Assembly: GCA_049515135.1 (NCBI GenBank)
Contig: JBEKUJ010000005.1
Span: forward strand, 186,001-250,000
From: Fen-1364 sp049515135
Lineage (GTDB): Bacteria; Spirochaetota; Spirochaetia; SZUA-6; Fen-1364
Reading direction: 5' to 3'
DNA length: 64,000 nucleotides
A program made the translations under genes and the position numbers. The first letter of the stretch is position 1. Every line of letters begins with the position of its first letter. The notes beneath the pieces were generated by a model, which was given only the letters and a program-made list of their open reading frames with translations, was not told where the DNA came from and did not search any database. Shown one piece after another: positions 49,649 through 58,460 of this stretch.

Positions 49649-50002
49649 ATGCAGTGGCTCGTGCACGCCGTCGTCGCGTGGATGGACAAGCTGATGGCGG
49701 CGGCCCGCGACAACTACGGGGTCAACCCGGTTGTCTTCCTTGTCATCCTTTTCGGCGCGAGCCCCGTGTTCTACTTCTCCATCTACCGGATGGTGCGGGC
49801 CCTGGCGAAAAAGCACTTGAACGGCGTCACTCTCTGGAGCATGGTATTCCTGCTCTCCACCGCGGCTCCGTACCTGTACGTCCTGCTTGCCGGAAGGAAT
49901 CTTCCCTGGTGGGTGTACATCATCATCGGGCTACTGCTGGCTCAGGGGGTCTGGTCGCTGGTGCGCAGGCTGAAGAAAAGGCCGCAGCCCGACAAGTCAT
50001 AG
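49649..50002 (+). CDS. small membrane protein
   Basis: 117-residue protein with three hydrophobic segments (VFLVILFGASPVFYFSIYRMV, LWSMVFLLSTAAPYLYVLLAG, WWVYIIIGLLLAQGVWSLV) and a basic C terminus. No family recognised. The ATG follows the MFS stop by one base, so it is co-transcribed with the exporter and may be an accessory subunit. Confidence 0.7.
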   Translation: MQWLVHAVVAWMDKLMAAARDNYGVNPVVFLVILFGASPVFYFSIYRMVRALAKKHLNGVTLWSMVFLLSTAAPYLYVLLAGRNLPWWVYIIIGLLLAQGVWSLVRRLKKRPQPDKS

Positions 50003-50017
50003 GGGAGGGAGATTCGT

Positions 50018-51220
50018 ATGACGCGATTTTCTCGCAGGATGGGTCTGGCGCGCAGATCTTTTGTGCGCGAGATCCTCAAAGTCACGGAGGATCCGTCCAT
50101 CATCTCCTTTGCCGGCGGCCTGCCCAACCCGAGGTTCTTCCCCGTGCAGGAGCTTTCACGCGCCTCTGAGAAGACGCTGGCGGAAGCCGGCGCCGCGGCG
50201 CTGCAGTATGCAACCACGGAGGGGTTCCCGCCTCTTCGGGAATACATTGCCCGGCGTTACGGGCGTCGTGGAGTGCGCGTGTCTCCCGAAGACATCCTCA
50301 TTACCAACGGATCGCAGCAGGGGCTGGACCTGGTCGGCAAGGCGCTGCTGGACCAGGGGGATGTCGCCCTGGTGGAGCGGCCTACGTACCTGGCCGCGAT
50401 CCAGGCGTTCAGCCTTTTCGAGCCACGCTTTCATGCCCTGGAGCTGTGCGAGGACGGCGTCCGGGCAGAGCTGATTGCCACGGCGCTCAGAGAGCACAAC
50501 CCGAAGGTTTTCTACGTCGTGCCGAACTTCCAGAACCCTTCCGGGATAACCTGGTCCGCGGCGCGGCGCCGGGAGGCGGCCTCCCTGATTGCCAAAAGCG
50601 ACACCGTGCTGGTGGAAGACGACCCGTACGGAGAGCTGAGGTTCGCCGGGCAGGCTGTTGCGCCCATGGGACGGGAAGGGGACGGAACCCTGTCGCCCTG
50701 GGCCGTTCTCCTTGGCACTTTCTCCAAGACGGTGGCCCCCGGCCTCAGGCTGGGTTGGCTGTGTGCAGGGCATGAGATCATGGAGCGCCTCATCATTGCA
50801 AAGCAGGCCGCGGATCTTCACTCCAACGGGTTTGCGCAGCGGGTTCTGAATCGCTACCTTGCGGACAACGATGTGGATGGACACATCGCCCGCATCCGCG
50901 AAGCCTACGGACGGCAGCGGGACCTCATGGTGCACATGGTGGAGACGCTCTTTCCGGCAGAGGTGCGCTGCACAAGGCCGCTGGGCGGGATGTTCCTCTG
51001 GATGACGCTGCCTGAGGAGATATCGGCCATTGCGCTCCTTGAGGAGGCCATCAAAGAGAAGGTGGCGTTCGTGCCGGGCCAGGCCTTCTTCACCGATGAC
51101 TGCGGCGCAAATACGATGAGGTTGAACTTCTCAAACGCGGATGAGCCAATGATCGAGGAGGGAATGAAGCGTCTGGCCCGGGTGTTCGCGGGCATGCGGA
51201 CCCCTGGGAAGGGCCGCTAA
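50018..51220 (+). CDS. PLP-dependent class I/II aminotransferase (2-aminoadipate/LysN-like)
   Basis: 400-residue fold-type I aminotransferase. FAGGLPNPRFFP, ALQYATTEGFPPLREYIARR, NGSQQGLDLVGK, VVPNFQNPSG and VEDDPYGELRF are typical of the group that includes 2-aminoadipate and multi-substrate aminotransferases. The PLP Lys is in GTFSKTVAPGLRLGW and the carboxylate Arg in NTMRLNFSN. It lacks the N-terminal wHTH of MocR regulators. GGGAGGGAG precedes the ATG. Confidence 0.92.
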   Translation: MTRFSRRMGLARRSFVREILKVTEDPSIISFAGGLPNPRFFPVQELSRASEKTLAEAGAAALQYATTEGFPPLREYIARRYGRRGVRVSPEDILITNGSQQGLDLVGKALLDQGDVALVERPTYLAAIQAFSLFEPRFHALELCEDGVRAELIATALREHNPKVFYVVPNFQNPSGITWSAARRREAASLIAKSDTVLVEDDPYGELRFAGQAVAPMGREGDGTLSPWAVLLGTFSKTVAPGLRLGWLCAGHEIMERLIIAKQAADLHSNGFAQRVLNRYLADNDVDGHIARIREAYGRQRDLMVHMVETLFPAEVRCTRPLGGMFLWMTLPEEISAIALLEEAIKEKVAFVPGQAFFTDDCGANTMRLNFSNADEPMIEEGMKRLARVFAGMRTPGKGR

Positions 51221-51226
51221 GCTGAA

Positions 51227-52000
51227 TCAGGTGAAAAAATCCCCGGTATGGGGAGCGGTCCAGTCGAGAATCAGCGGAGTCACGGCGACTTTTCTGTCTT
51301 TCACGAGCACATGCGCGTCTGTTCCCTCCGCGTAGCGCGACTCGTCAGTATACAGAGTCGCATCAGCCACCACGGCGTCATCTGACTGTCTGCCCATCCT
51401 GGTCAGATAATAGGGGCTGCGGTGGAGCCTGCATACCTTCCAGTCGGTCTGCCTGTCTGCGCCCATGGGAACGTCGATCTTCAGCAGGTCGAAGCCGGGA
51501 AACCCGCGTTTCTCGATGAAACGGCGGATGAAAAGAGAGAGAAAGAACTTCGCCGCGTTCCAGTCGATTGGAGCGTAGGTTCTGTGCCCGGTAATCTCTG
51601 TCTGCATGGAAACGGCTATGGCGGGAACTCCCCGTGCTGCGCATTCAAGAGCGGCTCCAACCGTTCCCGATGTGCTGATGTCGTACCCGATGTTCTCCCC
51701 GTAGTTGATCCCGGAAATGGCAAGGTCGATTTTCCTCTCTCTCAGGACCGTGGAGAACGCGTGCCGCACAACGAGCGCAGGGGTGCCCTCCAGGTGGAAG
51801 GCTGGGATCTTCTGGTCTCCCACGTTTATTTCGGTTATAGACAGCGGCGCCGTCCTGTCGCCTACGAGACTCCTTCCGGCGCCGGTCTTCTGGCTTGATG
51901 GTGCGGTGACCCAGACTCTGCCGAAATTCCGCGCTGCATCTACCGCAGCGATCAGGCCAGGCGAGAGGACGCCGTCGTCGTTCGTGCACAGGATTTCCAT
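51227..52000 (-). CDS. surE: 5'-nucleotidase SurE
   Basis: 257-residue SurE. The N-terminal motif ILCTNDDGVLSPGL contains the conserved Asp pair; VTAPSSQKTGAGRSL, ISGINYGENIGYDISTSGTVGAALE and AVSMQ complete the family. SurE dephosphorylates nucleoside monophosphates and acts in stress or stationary phase. I use the ATG at 52000; another ATG overlaps the methyltransferase stop by four bases. It is the last gene of the minus-strand operon running from the peptide transporter. Confidence 0.92.
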   Translation of the reverse strand: MEILCTNDDGVLSPGLIAAVDAARNFGRVWVTAPSSQKTGAGRSLVGDRTAPLSITEINVGDQKIPAFHLEGTPALVVRHAFSTVLRERKIDLAISGINYGENIGYDISTSGTVGAALECAARGVPAIAVSMQTEITGHRTYAPIDWNAAKFFLSLFIRRFIEKRGFPGFDLLKIDVPMGADRQTDWKVCRLHRSPYYLTRMGRQSDDAVVADATLYTDESRYAEGTDAHVLVKDRKVAVTPLILDWTAPHTGDFFT

Positions 52001-52791
52001 CATTTCCCCGGTTTCAGCGCATCGACTTCCAGGCGCACCATGCGGACAACTCCCTCTCCCTGAGGGCTCAGGGGGTGAACGGCAAGGTAGCGCTCCACAA
52101 CCTCTGAGAGGAACTGCTGGCGGAGGTTTGCCGGGAGCCTTTCCGTATATGGCATCCACGTTGTGCGCAGCCATCCCAGGAGGCCTTCTCTGCCTTTCTG
52201 GCGCATATCTCGAGGGAGAAGCTCCACTCGCCTGGGCTCCAGGCCTGCTTCCGTCAGCCAGTGCCGGTATTCCTCAGGCCCGGAGAACGCCCAGGGGAAC
52301 TCGAAATCACGGAAGAAAGACCGCCAGGCGTCTTTCTTCATTACCTGCGCGGCCGCGAAGAAGATCTCTTCCCCGTTCCCCCTGCCTCCCATCTGGAGAA
52401 GCAGTCGGCCTCCGGCTTTCAGGCTCCCAGCAACGCCGTGCAGCACGGCGCCATGATCCTTGACCCAGTGAAGGGCGGCGTTGGAGAAAACCACGTTGAA
52501 ACCTTCCTTGAAGGAAAGGGCGCGGGCGTCCATGGTGAGGAAACGCACACCTGGAAACGCTGCGGCTGCTTTGCCGATCATGTCTTCCGAGCTGTCCACG
52601 CCGACCACCTCGCCGCGGGGGACGCGGCGCGCGAGCTCCGCGGTGACCTTGCCGTCCCCGCAGCCGATGTCCAGGATCCGTTCGTCTCCGCGGAGCGCAA
52701 GCTTTCCGATCAGCTCCAGAGCCCACTGAAACTGGGCGCTGGAGTTGCGCGCATACTGCTCCGCGTCCCAGCCGTATCCCTTTTCGGTCAT
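52000..52791 (-). CDS. class I SAM-dependent methyltransferase (trans-aconitate methyltransferase-like)
   Basis: 263 residues. The SAM motif ILDIGCGDGKVTAELA is followed by EVVGVDSSEDMIGKA (acidic loop), FNVVFSNAALHWV and LKAGGRLLLQMGG. The SNAALHWV form is that of Tam-like methyltransferases and small-molecule methyltransferases. The start overlaps the stop of the class V aminotransferase gene by four bases and its stop overlaps the SurE start. Substrate unknown. Confidence 0.88.
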   Translation of the reverse strand: MTEKGYGWDAEQYARNSSAQFQWALELIGKLALRGDERILDIGCGDGKVTAELARRVPRGEVVGVDSSEDMIGKAAAAFPGVRFLTMDARALSFKEGFNVVFSNAALHWVKDHGAVLHGVAGSLKAGGRLLLQMGGRGNGEEIFFAAAQVMKKDAWRSFFRDFEFPWAFSGPEEYRHWLTEAGLEPRRVELLPRDMRQKGREGLLGWLRTTWMPYTERLPANLRQQFLSEVVERYLAVHPLSPQGEGVVRMVRLEVDALKPGK

Positions 52792-54038
52792 CTCCTGATG
52801 CTCCCAAGGGCATCGACGAGCTTTGCAATCTCCTCCGGTGTGTTGTAGTGGACTGCGCCCACGCGCACCATGCCGCCCGAAGCCTCCAGGCCGAGGCGGG
52901 TTGTGACTTCCAGGGCATAGTAGTTCCCATCCGAAGCGCAGATCCCCTTCCTGTCCAGCTCCTCGCAGATGCGCCGGGGGTGCAAACCCTCCATGGTGAA
53001 TGCGAATGTGGGCGCGCGCTCCCGCATCCGGGCAGGGTCCGTAATGCCGTGGATCCTCAAGCCCTTCACCGATGAGAGGCCGCTCAGCATCTCTCGCGCA
53101 AGCTGAGCCTCCCATTCCCTGATTTCGCACATGCCGGCCCGGATGGCCGAAGATCGATCAGAGGCCGCGATGTGCGGCGCGGGGCCGGGTCCGTGCCCGT
53201 GCCCGCCCAGGGAGGCGATGTACTCCACCGCTCCCATGGCGCCAGCGATGGATTCGAAGCTCTGCGTTCCCGTTTCCCACCTGTCCGGGGACGCGTCACC
53301 GGCAGGCCGCACCTTGTACGCGAAGAGGCGCTCCATCAAGTCATGCGTCCCGTACATGACGCCGATGTGCGGGCCGAAGAACTTGTATGCGGAGCAGATC
53401 AGGATGTCGCAGCCAAGGCTGGCAACGTCGATTGGACCGTGCGGGGCAAAGTGCACGGCATCCACGAAGCACAGCGCGCCCGCCGAGTGGGCGATCTGGA
53501 CAGCGCGAGCGATGGGAGAAATGGTGCCCGTGGCATTGGAGGCGTACCCGACGGCAACGATCTTTGTGCGCGGACCGACCTGAGCCAGAAGGTCTTCCTC
53601 CCCCCAGGCGCAGTCAGCGGGGGCGAAGTCCACGTACCTCACCATGCATCCCCTGTCCCTGGCCGCGAGGACCCAGGGAGTAACGTTGGCGTCATGATCC
53701 AGCCGGGTGACCACGATCTCGTCTCCGGGGGAAAGCTCGCGGGCCAGGCTTCGGGAAATGTGCATGGTGAGGGAGGTCATGTTCTGGCCGAATGAGATCT
53801 CCTCCAGCCGTCGCGCCCCCAGGAAGTCGGCAAGGGCTCGCCGGGCTTCGACAACCATTGCGTCCGATTCCCGGCTGGATCGGAACACTCCGCCGTGGTT
53901 GGCATTTCTTGCAACGAGGTAGTCGTTCATCCGGTCCAGCGCCTCCCGGCAGATCTGCGTGCCTGCCGGGTTGTCGAAATGGATGACGCCGGACTGCAGG
54001 GCCGGAAAATGCGCGCGCGCAACTTTGGGATCAATCAT
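52788..54038 (-). CDS. class V aminotransferase / cysteine desulfurase-like protein without catalytic Cys
   Basis: 416-residue fold-type I PLP protein of the cysteine desulfurase-related group. The PLP Lys is in CSAYKFFGPHIGVMYG and the His/Asp pair in CFVDAVHFAPHG. The mobile loop that carries the catalytic Cys in SufS/IscS reads YYALEVTTRLGLEASGG with no Cys, so ordinary desulfurase activity is unlikely. No SufE or scaffold gene is near. The ATG at 54038 has AAGGAG six bases upstream and overlaps the ABC ATPase stop by four bases. Confidence 0.86.
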   Translation of the reverse strand: MIDPKVARAHFPALQSGVIHFDNPAGTQICREALDRMNDYLVARNANHGGVFRSSRESDAMVVEARRALADFLGARRLEEISFGQNMTSLTMHISRSLARELSPGDEIVVTRLDHDANVTPWVLAARDRGCMVRYVDFAPADCAWGEEDLLAQVGPRTKIVAVGYASNATGTISPIARAVQIAHSAGALCFVDAVHFAPHGPIDVASLGCDILICSAYKFFGPHIGVMYGTHDLMERLFAYKVRPAGDASPDRWETGTQSFESIAGAMGAVEYIASLGGHGHGPGPAPHIAASDRSSAIRAGMCEIREWEAQLAREMLSGLSSVKGLRIHGITDPARMRERAPTFAFTMEGLHPRRICEELDRKGICASDGNYYALEVTTRLGLEASGGMVRVGAVHYNTPEEIAKLVDALGSIRR

Positions 54039-55018
54039 GATATCTCCTTCCATCTCCGACAGGCCGTCCTGTGCCCCGGACTGACTTCAACCAACCCGGG
54101 CTCTGGCGCGAGCCTGCACTCCCTGGTGACAAAAATGCACCGCGGGTGGAACCTGCACCCCTGCGGGATGGCTGAAGCGGACGGGATTTCTCCGCGGATC
54201 GGCAGCTCCCGCATCTCTTTCACCCGGCCGGGAACCGGCTCGCATACGGCCTGGATCAACGCCCGGGTGTAGGGATGCGCCGGACGGTCCACGATATCGT
54301 CCGGCGTTCCGATCTCCACGATCCGGCCAAGGTACATGACGGCGAGCCTGTGTGTGAAGAACCTCGCCGTCGAGATGTCGTGCGTGATGTAGAGATAGCT
54401 GAGCCCCCGCGCCCTCTGCACCTCTTTCATCATGGAAAGGATTTCCGCGCGCGTGGACAGGTCGATCATGGAGACCGGCTCGTCTGCAACCAGAAGCGAC
54501 GGGGAAAGGATGAGCGTGCGCGCCGTGGCCACCCGCTGTCTCTGTCCGCCGGAGAGCATGTGGGGAAACCTGTCCAGGTACTCCTCTGCCGGCTCAAGCT
54601 TCACTTCGGACAGGGCCCTGCGGACCATCTCCTCCTGCTCGGCGCGGGTCCTGCCGATGCGATGGATGGCAAGCGGCTCCCGAAGCACATCGCGGATCCG
54701 AAACCGCGGGTTCATCGAGGCATACGGGTCCTGGAAGATCATCTGCGCCCGCCGGCGAAACGCCGCGGTCTCCGCCCGCGAGGACTTTGCCATGTCCCTT
54801 CCTTCGAACCGGATTTCACCCCCGGTGGGCGAAAGGAGCCTGACCACGAGCCTGCCTGTGGTGGTCTTCCCGCAGCCGGATTCCCCGATAAGCCCCAGGA
54901 TCTCTCCGCGGCGGATCTCGAAGCTGACTCCGTCCACGGCGCGCACCACCCGCCGCCCGCGCCGTGCTATGAAATGCATGGAGAGGTCTGTGACAGAAAG
55001 AACGGGCTCTTCCGGCAT
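54035..55018 (-). CDS. peptide-type ABC transporter ATP-binding protein (DppF-like)
   Basis: 327-residue ATPase. Walker A GLIGESGCGKTTTGR, signature LSGGQRQRVATARTL, Walker B LLVADEPVSMIDLS, H-loop YITHDIS and the C-terminal Cys-rich oligopeptide motif (GCRFHPRC) are all present. Note VSMID in place of the common TSALD after Walker B. The start ATG overlaps the previous ATPase gene stop; a ribosome site is visible nine bases ahead. Confidence 0.94.
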   Translation of the reverse strand: MPEEPVLSVTDLSMHFIARRGRRVVRAVDGVSFEIRRGEILGLIGESGCGKTTTGRLVVRLLSPTGGEIRFEGRDMAKSSRAETAAFRRRAQMIFQDPYASMNPRFRIRDVLREPLAIHRIGRTRAEQEEMVRRALSEVKLEPAEEYLDRFPHMLSGGQRQRVATARTLILSPSLLVADEPVSMIDLSTRAEILSMMKEVQRARGLSYLYITHDISTARFFTHRLAVMYLGRIVEIGTPDDIVDRPAHPYTRALIQAVCEPVPGRVKEMRELPIRGEIPSASAIPQGCRFHPRCIFVTRECRLAPEPGLVEVSPGHRTACRRWKEIS

Positions 55019-55989
55019 CAGCCGCATCTCCAGCAGGCAGCGAAGTGTCCCGGGGCCACTTCCCGAAGGGTTGGATCGTCGGTGCAGCGGTCGAACGCAA
55101 ACGGACAGCGCGGACGGAACCTGCAGCCGGAGGGCGGCACCAGCAGGTCCGGAGGGTTGCCGGGAATGAAAGCAAGCTCGTTCACTTTCTCCCTGAGGCG
55201 CGGCGTGGCTTCGAGCAGCATCCGGGTGTAGGGATGGCACGCTCTGCCGCCGAAGATGATTTCGTTTGACGCTGTCTCCACGGCTCTTCCTGCGTACATC
55301 ACCAGGATCCGGTCTGCCACATCCGCTTCCGTGGCAAGGTCGTGCGTGATGAAGATGAGAGAGAGGTCCAGCCGTCTCTTCAGCTCTTTCACCGTGTTGA
55401 GTATCTGGGCCTGCACGATGACATCGAGGGCCGTGGTCGGCTCGTCCAGCACCACGACCCGCGGCTCCAGGAAAAGCGCGGTTGCAATCACCACCCGCTG
55501 CTTCATGCCACCGGAAAGCTCGTGGGGGTAGCGGTTGATCACTTCCGGGGCAAGTCCGACCAGTTCCAGGTATCGCTCGATGATCCGCCGCGCCTCGGCC
55601 CGGGTTGTTCGTCTGTGATGCTGCAGCGTCTGGCTCATCTGCCTGCCCACCGTGTAGACTGGGGTCAGGCTGTTCATGGCGCCCTGGAAGACCATCGAGA
55701 CTTTCTCCCACCGCACCTGCCGGCGCACCTCCTCGTCGCTGAGAGACAGGATGTCCGTCCCGTCGATGACAATCCTTCCCGCCACGATCCTCCCCGGAGG
55801 CGCCGGCATGGCCAGCATCGCCGTAGCGAGGCTCGTCTTGCCGCAGCCGGACTCCCCGACAAGCCCCAGGGTTTCCCCGCGCAGCAGCTCGAAGCTCACG
55901 CCGTCCACCGCGCGGACTGGGCCGCGCCGCGTGAAATAGTGCAGCGCGAGGTCCTGGACGACGACCACGGGATCTGCCATGCCTGCCAT
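55018..55989 (-). CDS. peptide-type ABC transporter ATP-binding protein (DppD-like)
   Basis: 323-residue ATPase. Walker A GLVGESGCGKTSLA, signature LSGGMKQRVVIATAL, Walker B VVVLDEPTTALDV, FITHDLA and the C-terminal GCRFRPRCPFAFDRC segment. The ATG at 55989 is just after the permease stop; a second ATG three codons later is possible. Forms a heterodimer with the DppF-like partner to power the DppB/DppC-like channel. Confidence 0.94.
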   Translation of the reverse strand: MAGMADPVVVVQDLALHYFTRRGPVRAVDGVSFELLRGETLGLVGESGCGKTSLATAMLAMPAPPGRIVAGRIVIDGTDILSLSDEEVRRQVRWEKVSMVFQGAMNSLTPVYTVGRQMSQTLQHHRRTTRAEARRIIERYLELVGLAPEVINRYPHELSGGMKQRVVIATALFLEPRVVVLDEPTTALDVIVQAQILNTVKELKRRLDLSLIFITHDLATEADVADRILVMYAGRAVETASNEIIFGGRACHPYTRMLLEATPRLREKVNELAFIPGNPPDLLVPPSGCRFRPRCPFAFDRCTDDPTLREVAPGHFAACWRCG

Positions 55990-55991
55990 CC

Positions 55992-57416
55992 CTATCGCGT
56001 CCTCAACTTCGGGTGGAGGATCCTGTCCATCGCGAAGCCGATGAAGGAAAACGTCATGCCCATCAGGGCGATCATGAGCCCGGGCGGCGCGACCCACCAC
56101 CACAATCCGCCCAGGACGGCGCCACCCGTGAACGCGTCATGAAGGATCTGGCCCCAGGTCACGATGGTTGCATCCCCGAGGCCCAGGAGGCTGACGGTGG
56201 ATTCATACACAACGGCGCCGGGAACAGAGAGCGCCATTGATGCGAACGCGTACGGGATGAGCAGCGGGACCATGTGGCGGAAGATGAGCCGCGCGCTTCC
56301 CGCCCCGAGGGCGCGGGAGGCTTCGATGTAGGTCTCCTCCCTGATGGAAAGCGCCATCGCGTAGACCGTCTTCACGGGTCCTGTCCAGAAGAAGGCGGAC
56401 ATGATCACAATAAGAAACCAGATGCTCGGCTTAAAGACTGCGCTGATCACGATGAGAAGAGGAAGGACCGGCTGGTTGGAAAAGATCTCGAACACCCGCT
56501 GCATCAGCCAGTTGACGGGCCCGCCGAAATACGCTGCCGTGATCCCCCACACCACGCCGATGGCCACGGAGACGAACGCGGTCAGGAGCCCGATCAGAAG
56601 GGCCCACTTGATGCCGGCAATCACGCCGCTCCACAGGTCCCTCTTGGAGTTGTCCGTGCCCAGGAGGCCGCTCACCCGGCCCGTGACAAGGAGCATCGGG
56701 TTCGACACTTGCGCGCCCTCCGTGGTCAACACGGCGAGCAGGGTGACCTGGTAGCCGCCTTTGAGCGGCCGGGGCGCTGCAAGCATTCCCTGCCTGGCCT
56801 GGGAAAAGAGCACGGTGGTCGGACGGATACGGTCAACGTCCGCGCCAGTCATGGTTTCGGCGGATTCATACCCCTGGAGGAACCCCAGCGCGGCTTGCCC
56901 CGCGCTCTTGTCCACGGAGATGCGAATGTCGGTCCCACTGCCGGCGGAAACCTGCTCCTGGTCCAGGGTGATCTCCTGGCCGTCGGGACGGGTGAGCGTG
57001 AGGGCCACGGGTATCTCGCCCGATCCCGCAAACCGGACAACGAGGTCGCGGGGGGGAAGGTCGAAGCCGTAGTTGTATGTGAAGACACAGGTCACAAGCC
57101 GGGCGCTGTCCGACGTCTCCTGCCTGCTTTGGGACGGGGACAACAGAAGGGAGACTGCGGATTTCTGCCGCGCGAACGCGTTGGTCCACGCAGGCGGGGC
57201 GTTTGCGGGCTGCTCATCCCAATAGGTGATGTCATGCCATCGGGAGTCAGTCTGGGGAAATGTGATGAGGCGCCTTTCGAATACAGCGCCTGCCAGAAAC
57301 AGGACCAGCATGAGGAAGCCGGCAATGCCCGCCGGCTCGCGGCCCAGGCTGGCAAAGAGGTCGCGCATCCACGGCCGGGCAGGAAGCCGATCGGGCGCAG
57401 GGTGAGCGCCGCTCAT
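55992..57416 (-). CDS. peptide-type ABC permease (DppC-like) with large periplasmic insertion
   Basis: 474 residues, against about 280-300 for ordinary DppC. After the first membrane helix (IAGFLMLVLFLAGAVF) comes a ~230-residue extracytoplasmic beta-rich domain, then the normal permease part with the coupling loop EASRALGAGSARLIFRHMVP (EAA motif). The insert includes TYNYGFDLPPRDLVVRFAG and ends at GTDNSKRDLWSGVIAGIKWAL, where the classic DppC begins. Overlaps DppB-like gene by four bases. Confidence 0.9.
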   Translation of the reverse strand: MSGAHPAPDRLPARPWMRDLFASLGREPAGIAGFLMLVLFLAGAVFERRLITFPQTDSRWHDITYWDEQPANAPPAWTNAFARQKSAVSLLLSPSQSRQETSDSARLVTCVFTYNYGFDLPPRDLVVRFAGSGEIPVALTLTRPDGQEITLDQEQVSAGSGTDIRISVDKSAGQAALGFLQGYESAETMTGADVDRIRPTTVLFSQARQGMLAAPRPLKGGYQVTLLAVLTTEGAQVSNPMLLVTGRVSGLLGTDNSKRDLWSGVIAGIKWALLIGLLTAFVSVAIGVVWGITAAYFGGPVNWLMQRVFEIFSNQPVLPLLIVISAVFKPSIWFLIVIMSAFFWTGPVKTVYAMALSIREETYIEASRALGAGSARLIFRHMVPLLIPYAFASMALSVPGAVVYESTVSLLGLGDATIVTWGQILHDAFTGGAVLGGLWWWVAPPGLMIALMGMTFSFIGFAMDRILHPKLRTR

Positions 57417-58453
57417 GGGGAAGCCCCGGTCTTTATCCGGGGATCCAGGAGCCCGTAGATGAGGTCCAGGAAGGCAAGTCCTGCGATGTACATGGCGGTG
57501 GTCACTGCAAGCAGACCGAGTGTCACGGCGGTGTCCCCCTGCTCGACGGAAATCCAGTACAGGTTCCCCATTCCCGGCCAGCTGAAGATCCCCTCGAAGA
57601 TGATGTTGCCGAACACCGAAGACAGGAGGGAGAGGAGCGCGATGGTGGTGAGAGGCGGCGCCGCCGTCCTCATGGCATGGCCAAAGAGCACTGTCCGTTC
57701 GGTGAGCCCTCGGGCCCTGGCGGCGCTGATGTAATCCTCCTGGAGGATGCTCAGGACGATGTTGCGTGCCAGGAGAGCTACGCCCCAGAAGTTCACAAGG
57801 ACAAGCGTGATGACTGGCAGGGCCATATGCCAGACCAGGTCGACCGCAGAGGAAAGTCCCTGCGGGGGCGGAAGGACGTGCATGCCACCGGACGGGAAGA
57901 TTGGCAGCTTGTACGCCAGGAGCATGATGAAGATCATTGCCACCCACCACGTGGGAAGACCGTAGACCACCATGGTGACGATGGAAGCGGACCTGTCCAG
58001 CGTCCTGCCTGCCCTCTGCGCCTGCTTCAGGCCAAGCCAGACCCCCAGCAGCACCTGCAGCGCGATGGACGTCGTGAACAGGAGCACCGTGCGCGGAACG
58101 GTCTCCATGATGATGCGCCACACATTGCGCTCCCCCTGCGAGCTCTTGATCGTTATGGAATTGCCGAACTGGAAGGTCACCGTGTCCGCCGTCCGCCAGA
58201 GGACCCGGACCGGCATGGGCCGGTCCAGATGGGAGACGCGGTACAGGTAGGCCCGTCTTTCAGCAACGAACCTCTGCACCTGTTCCGCGGATGCGTTTCT
58301 GAGCCTTGCCGCTTCCGGCTGCAGGGACTCCTCGATTTGCGCGCGCACCGTCTTTTCCGCGGTGGCCGTAAAGAGGACGGAGAAGATGAACATCTCGATC
58401 ACGAAGATGGCAAGGGCGTTCAGGACGCGTCGAACGGCGTATCGCAGGTACAT
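57413..58453 (-). CDS. peptide-type ABC permease (DppB-like)
   Basis: 346-residue permease with six helices. The EAA-type loop is SAARARGLTERTVLFGHAMR, and the LFGHAMRTAAPPLTT and IIFEGIFSWPGMGNLYWIS segments are typical of DppB. A periplasmic loop after helix 1 holds a charged stretch of about 90 residues, as usual. The ATG lies eight bases after the binding-protein stop; no clear ribosome box. Confidence 0.92.
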   Translation of the reverse strand: MYLRYAVRRVLNALAIFVIEMFIFSVLFTATAEKTVRAQIEESLQPEAARLRNASAEQVQRFVAERRAYLYRVSHLDRPMPVRVLWRTADTVTFQFGNSITIKSSQGERNVWRIIMETVPRTVLLFTTSIALQVLLGVWLGLKQAQRAGRTLDRSASIVTMVVYGLPTWWVAMIFIMLLAYKLPIFPSGGMHVLPPPQGLSSAVDLVWHMALPVITLVLVNFWGVALLARNIVLSILQEDYISAARARGLTERTVLFGHAMRTAAPPLTTIALLSLLSSVFGNIIFEGIFSWPGMGNLYWISVEQGDTAVTLGLLAVTTAMYIAGLAFLDLIYGLLDPRIKTGASP

Positions 58454-58460
58454 CGGAGGC

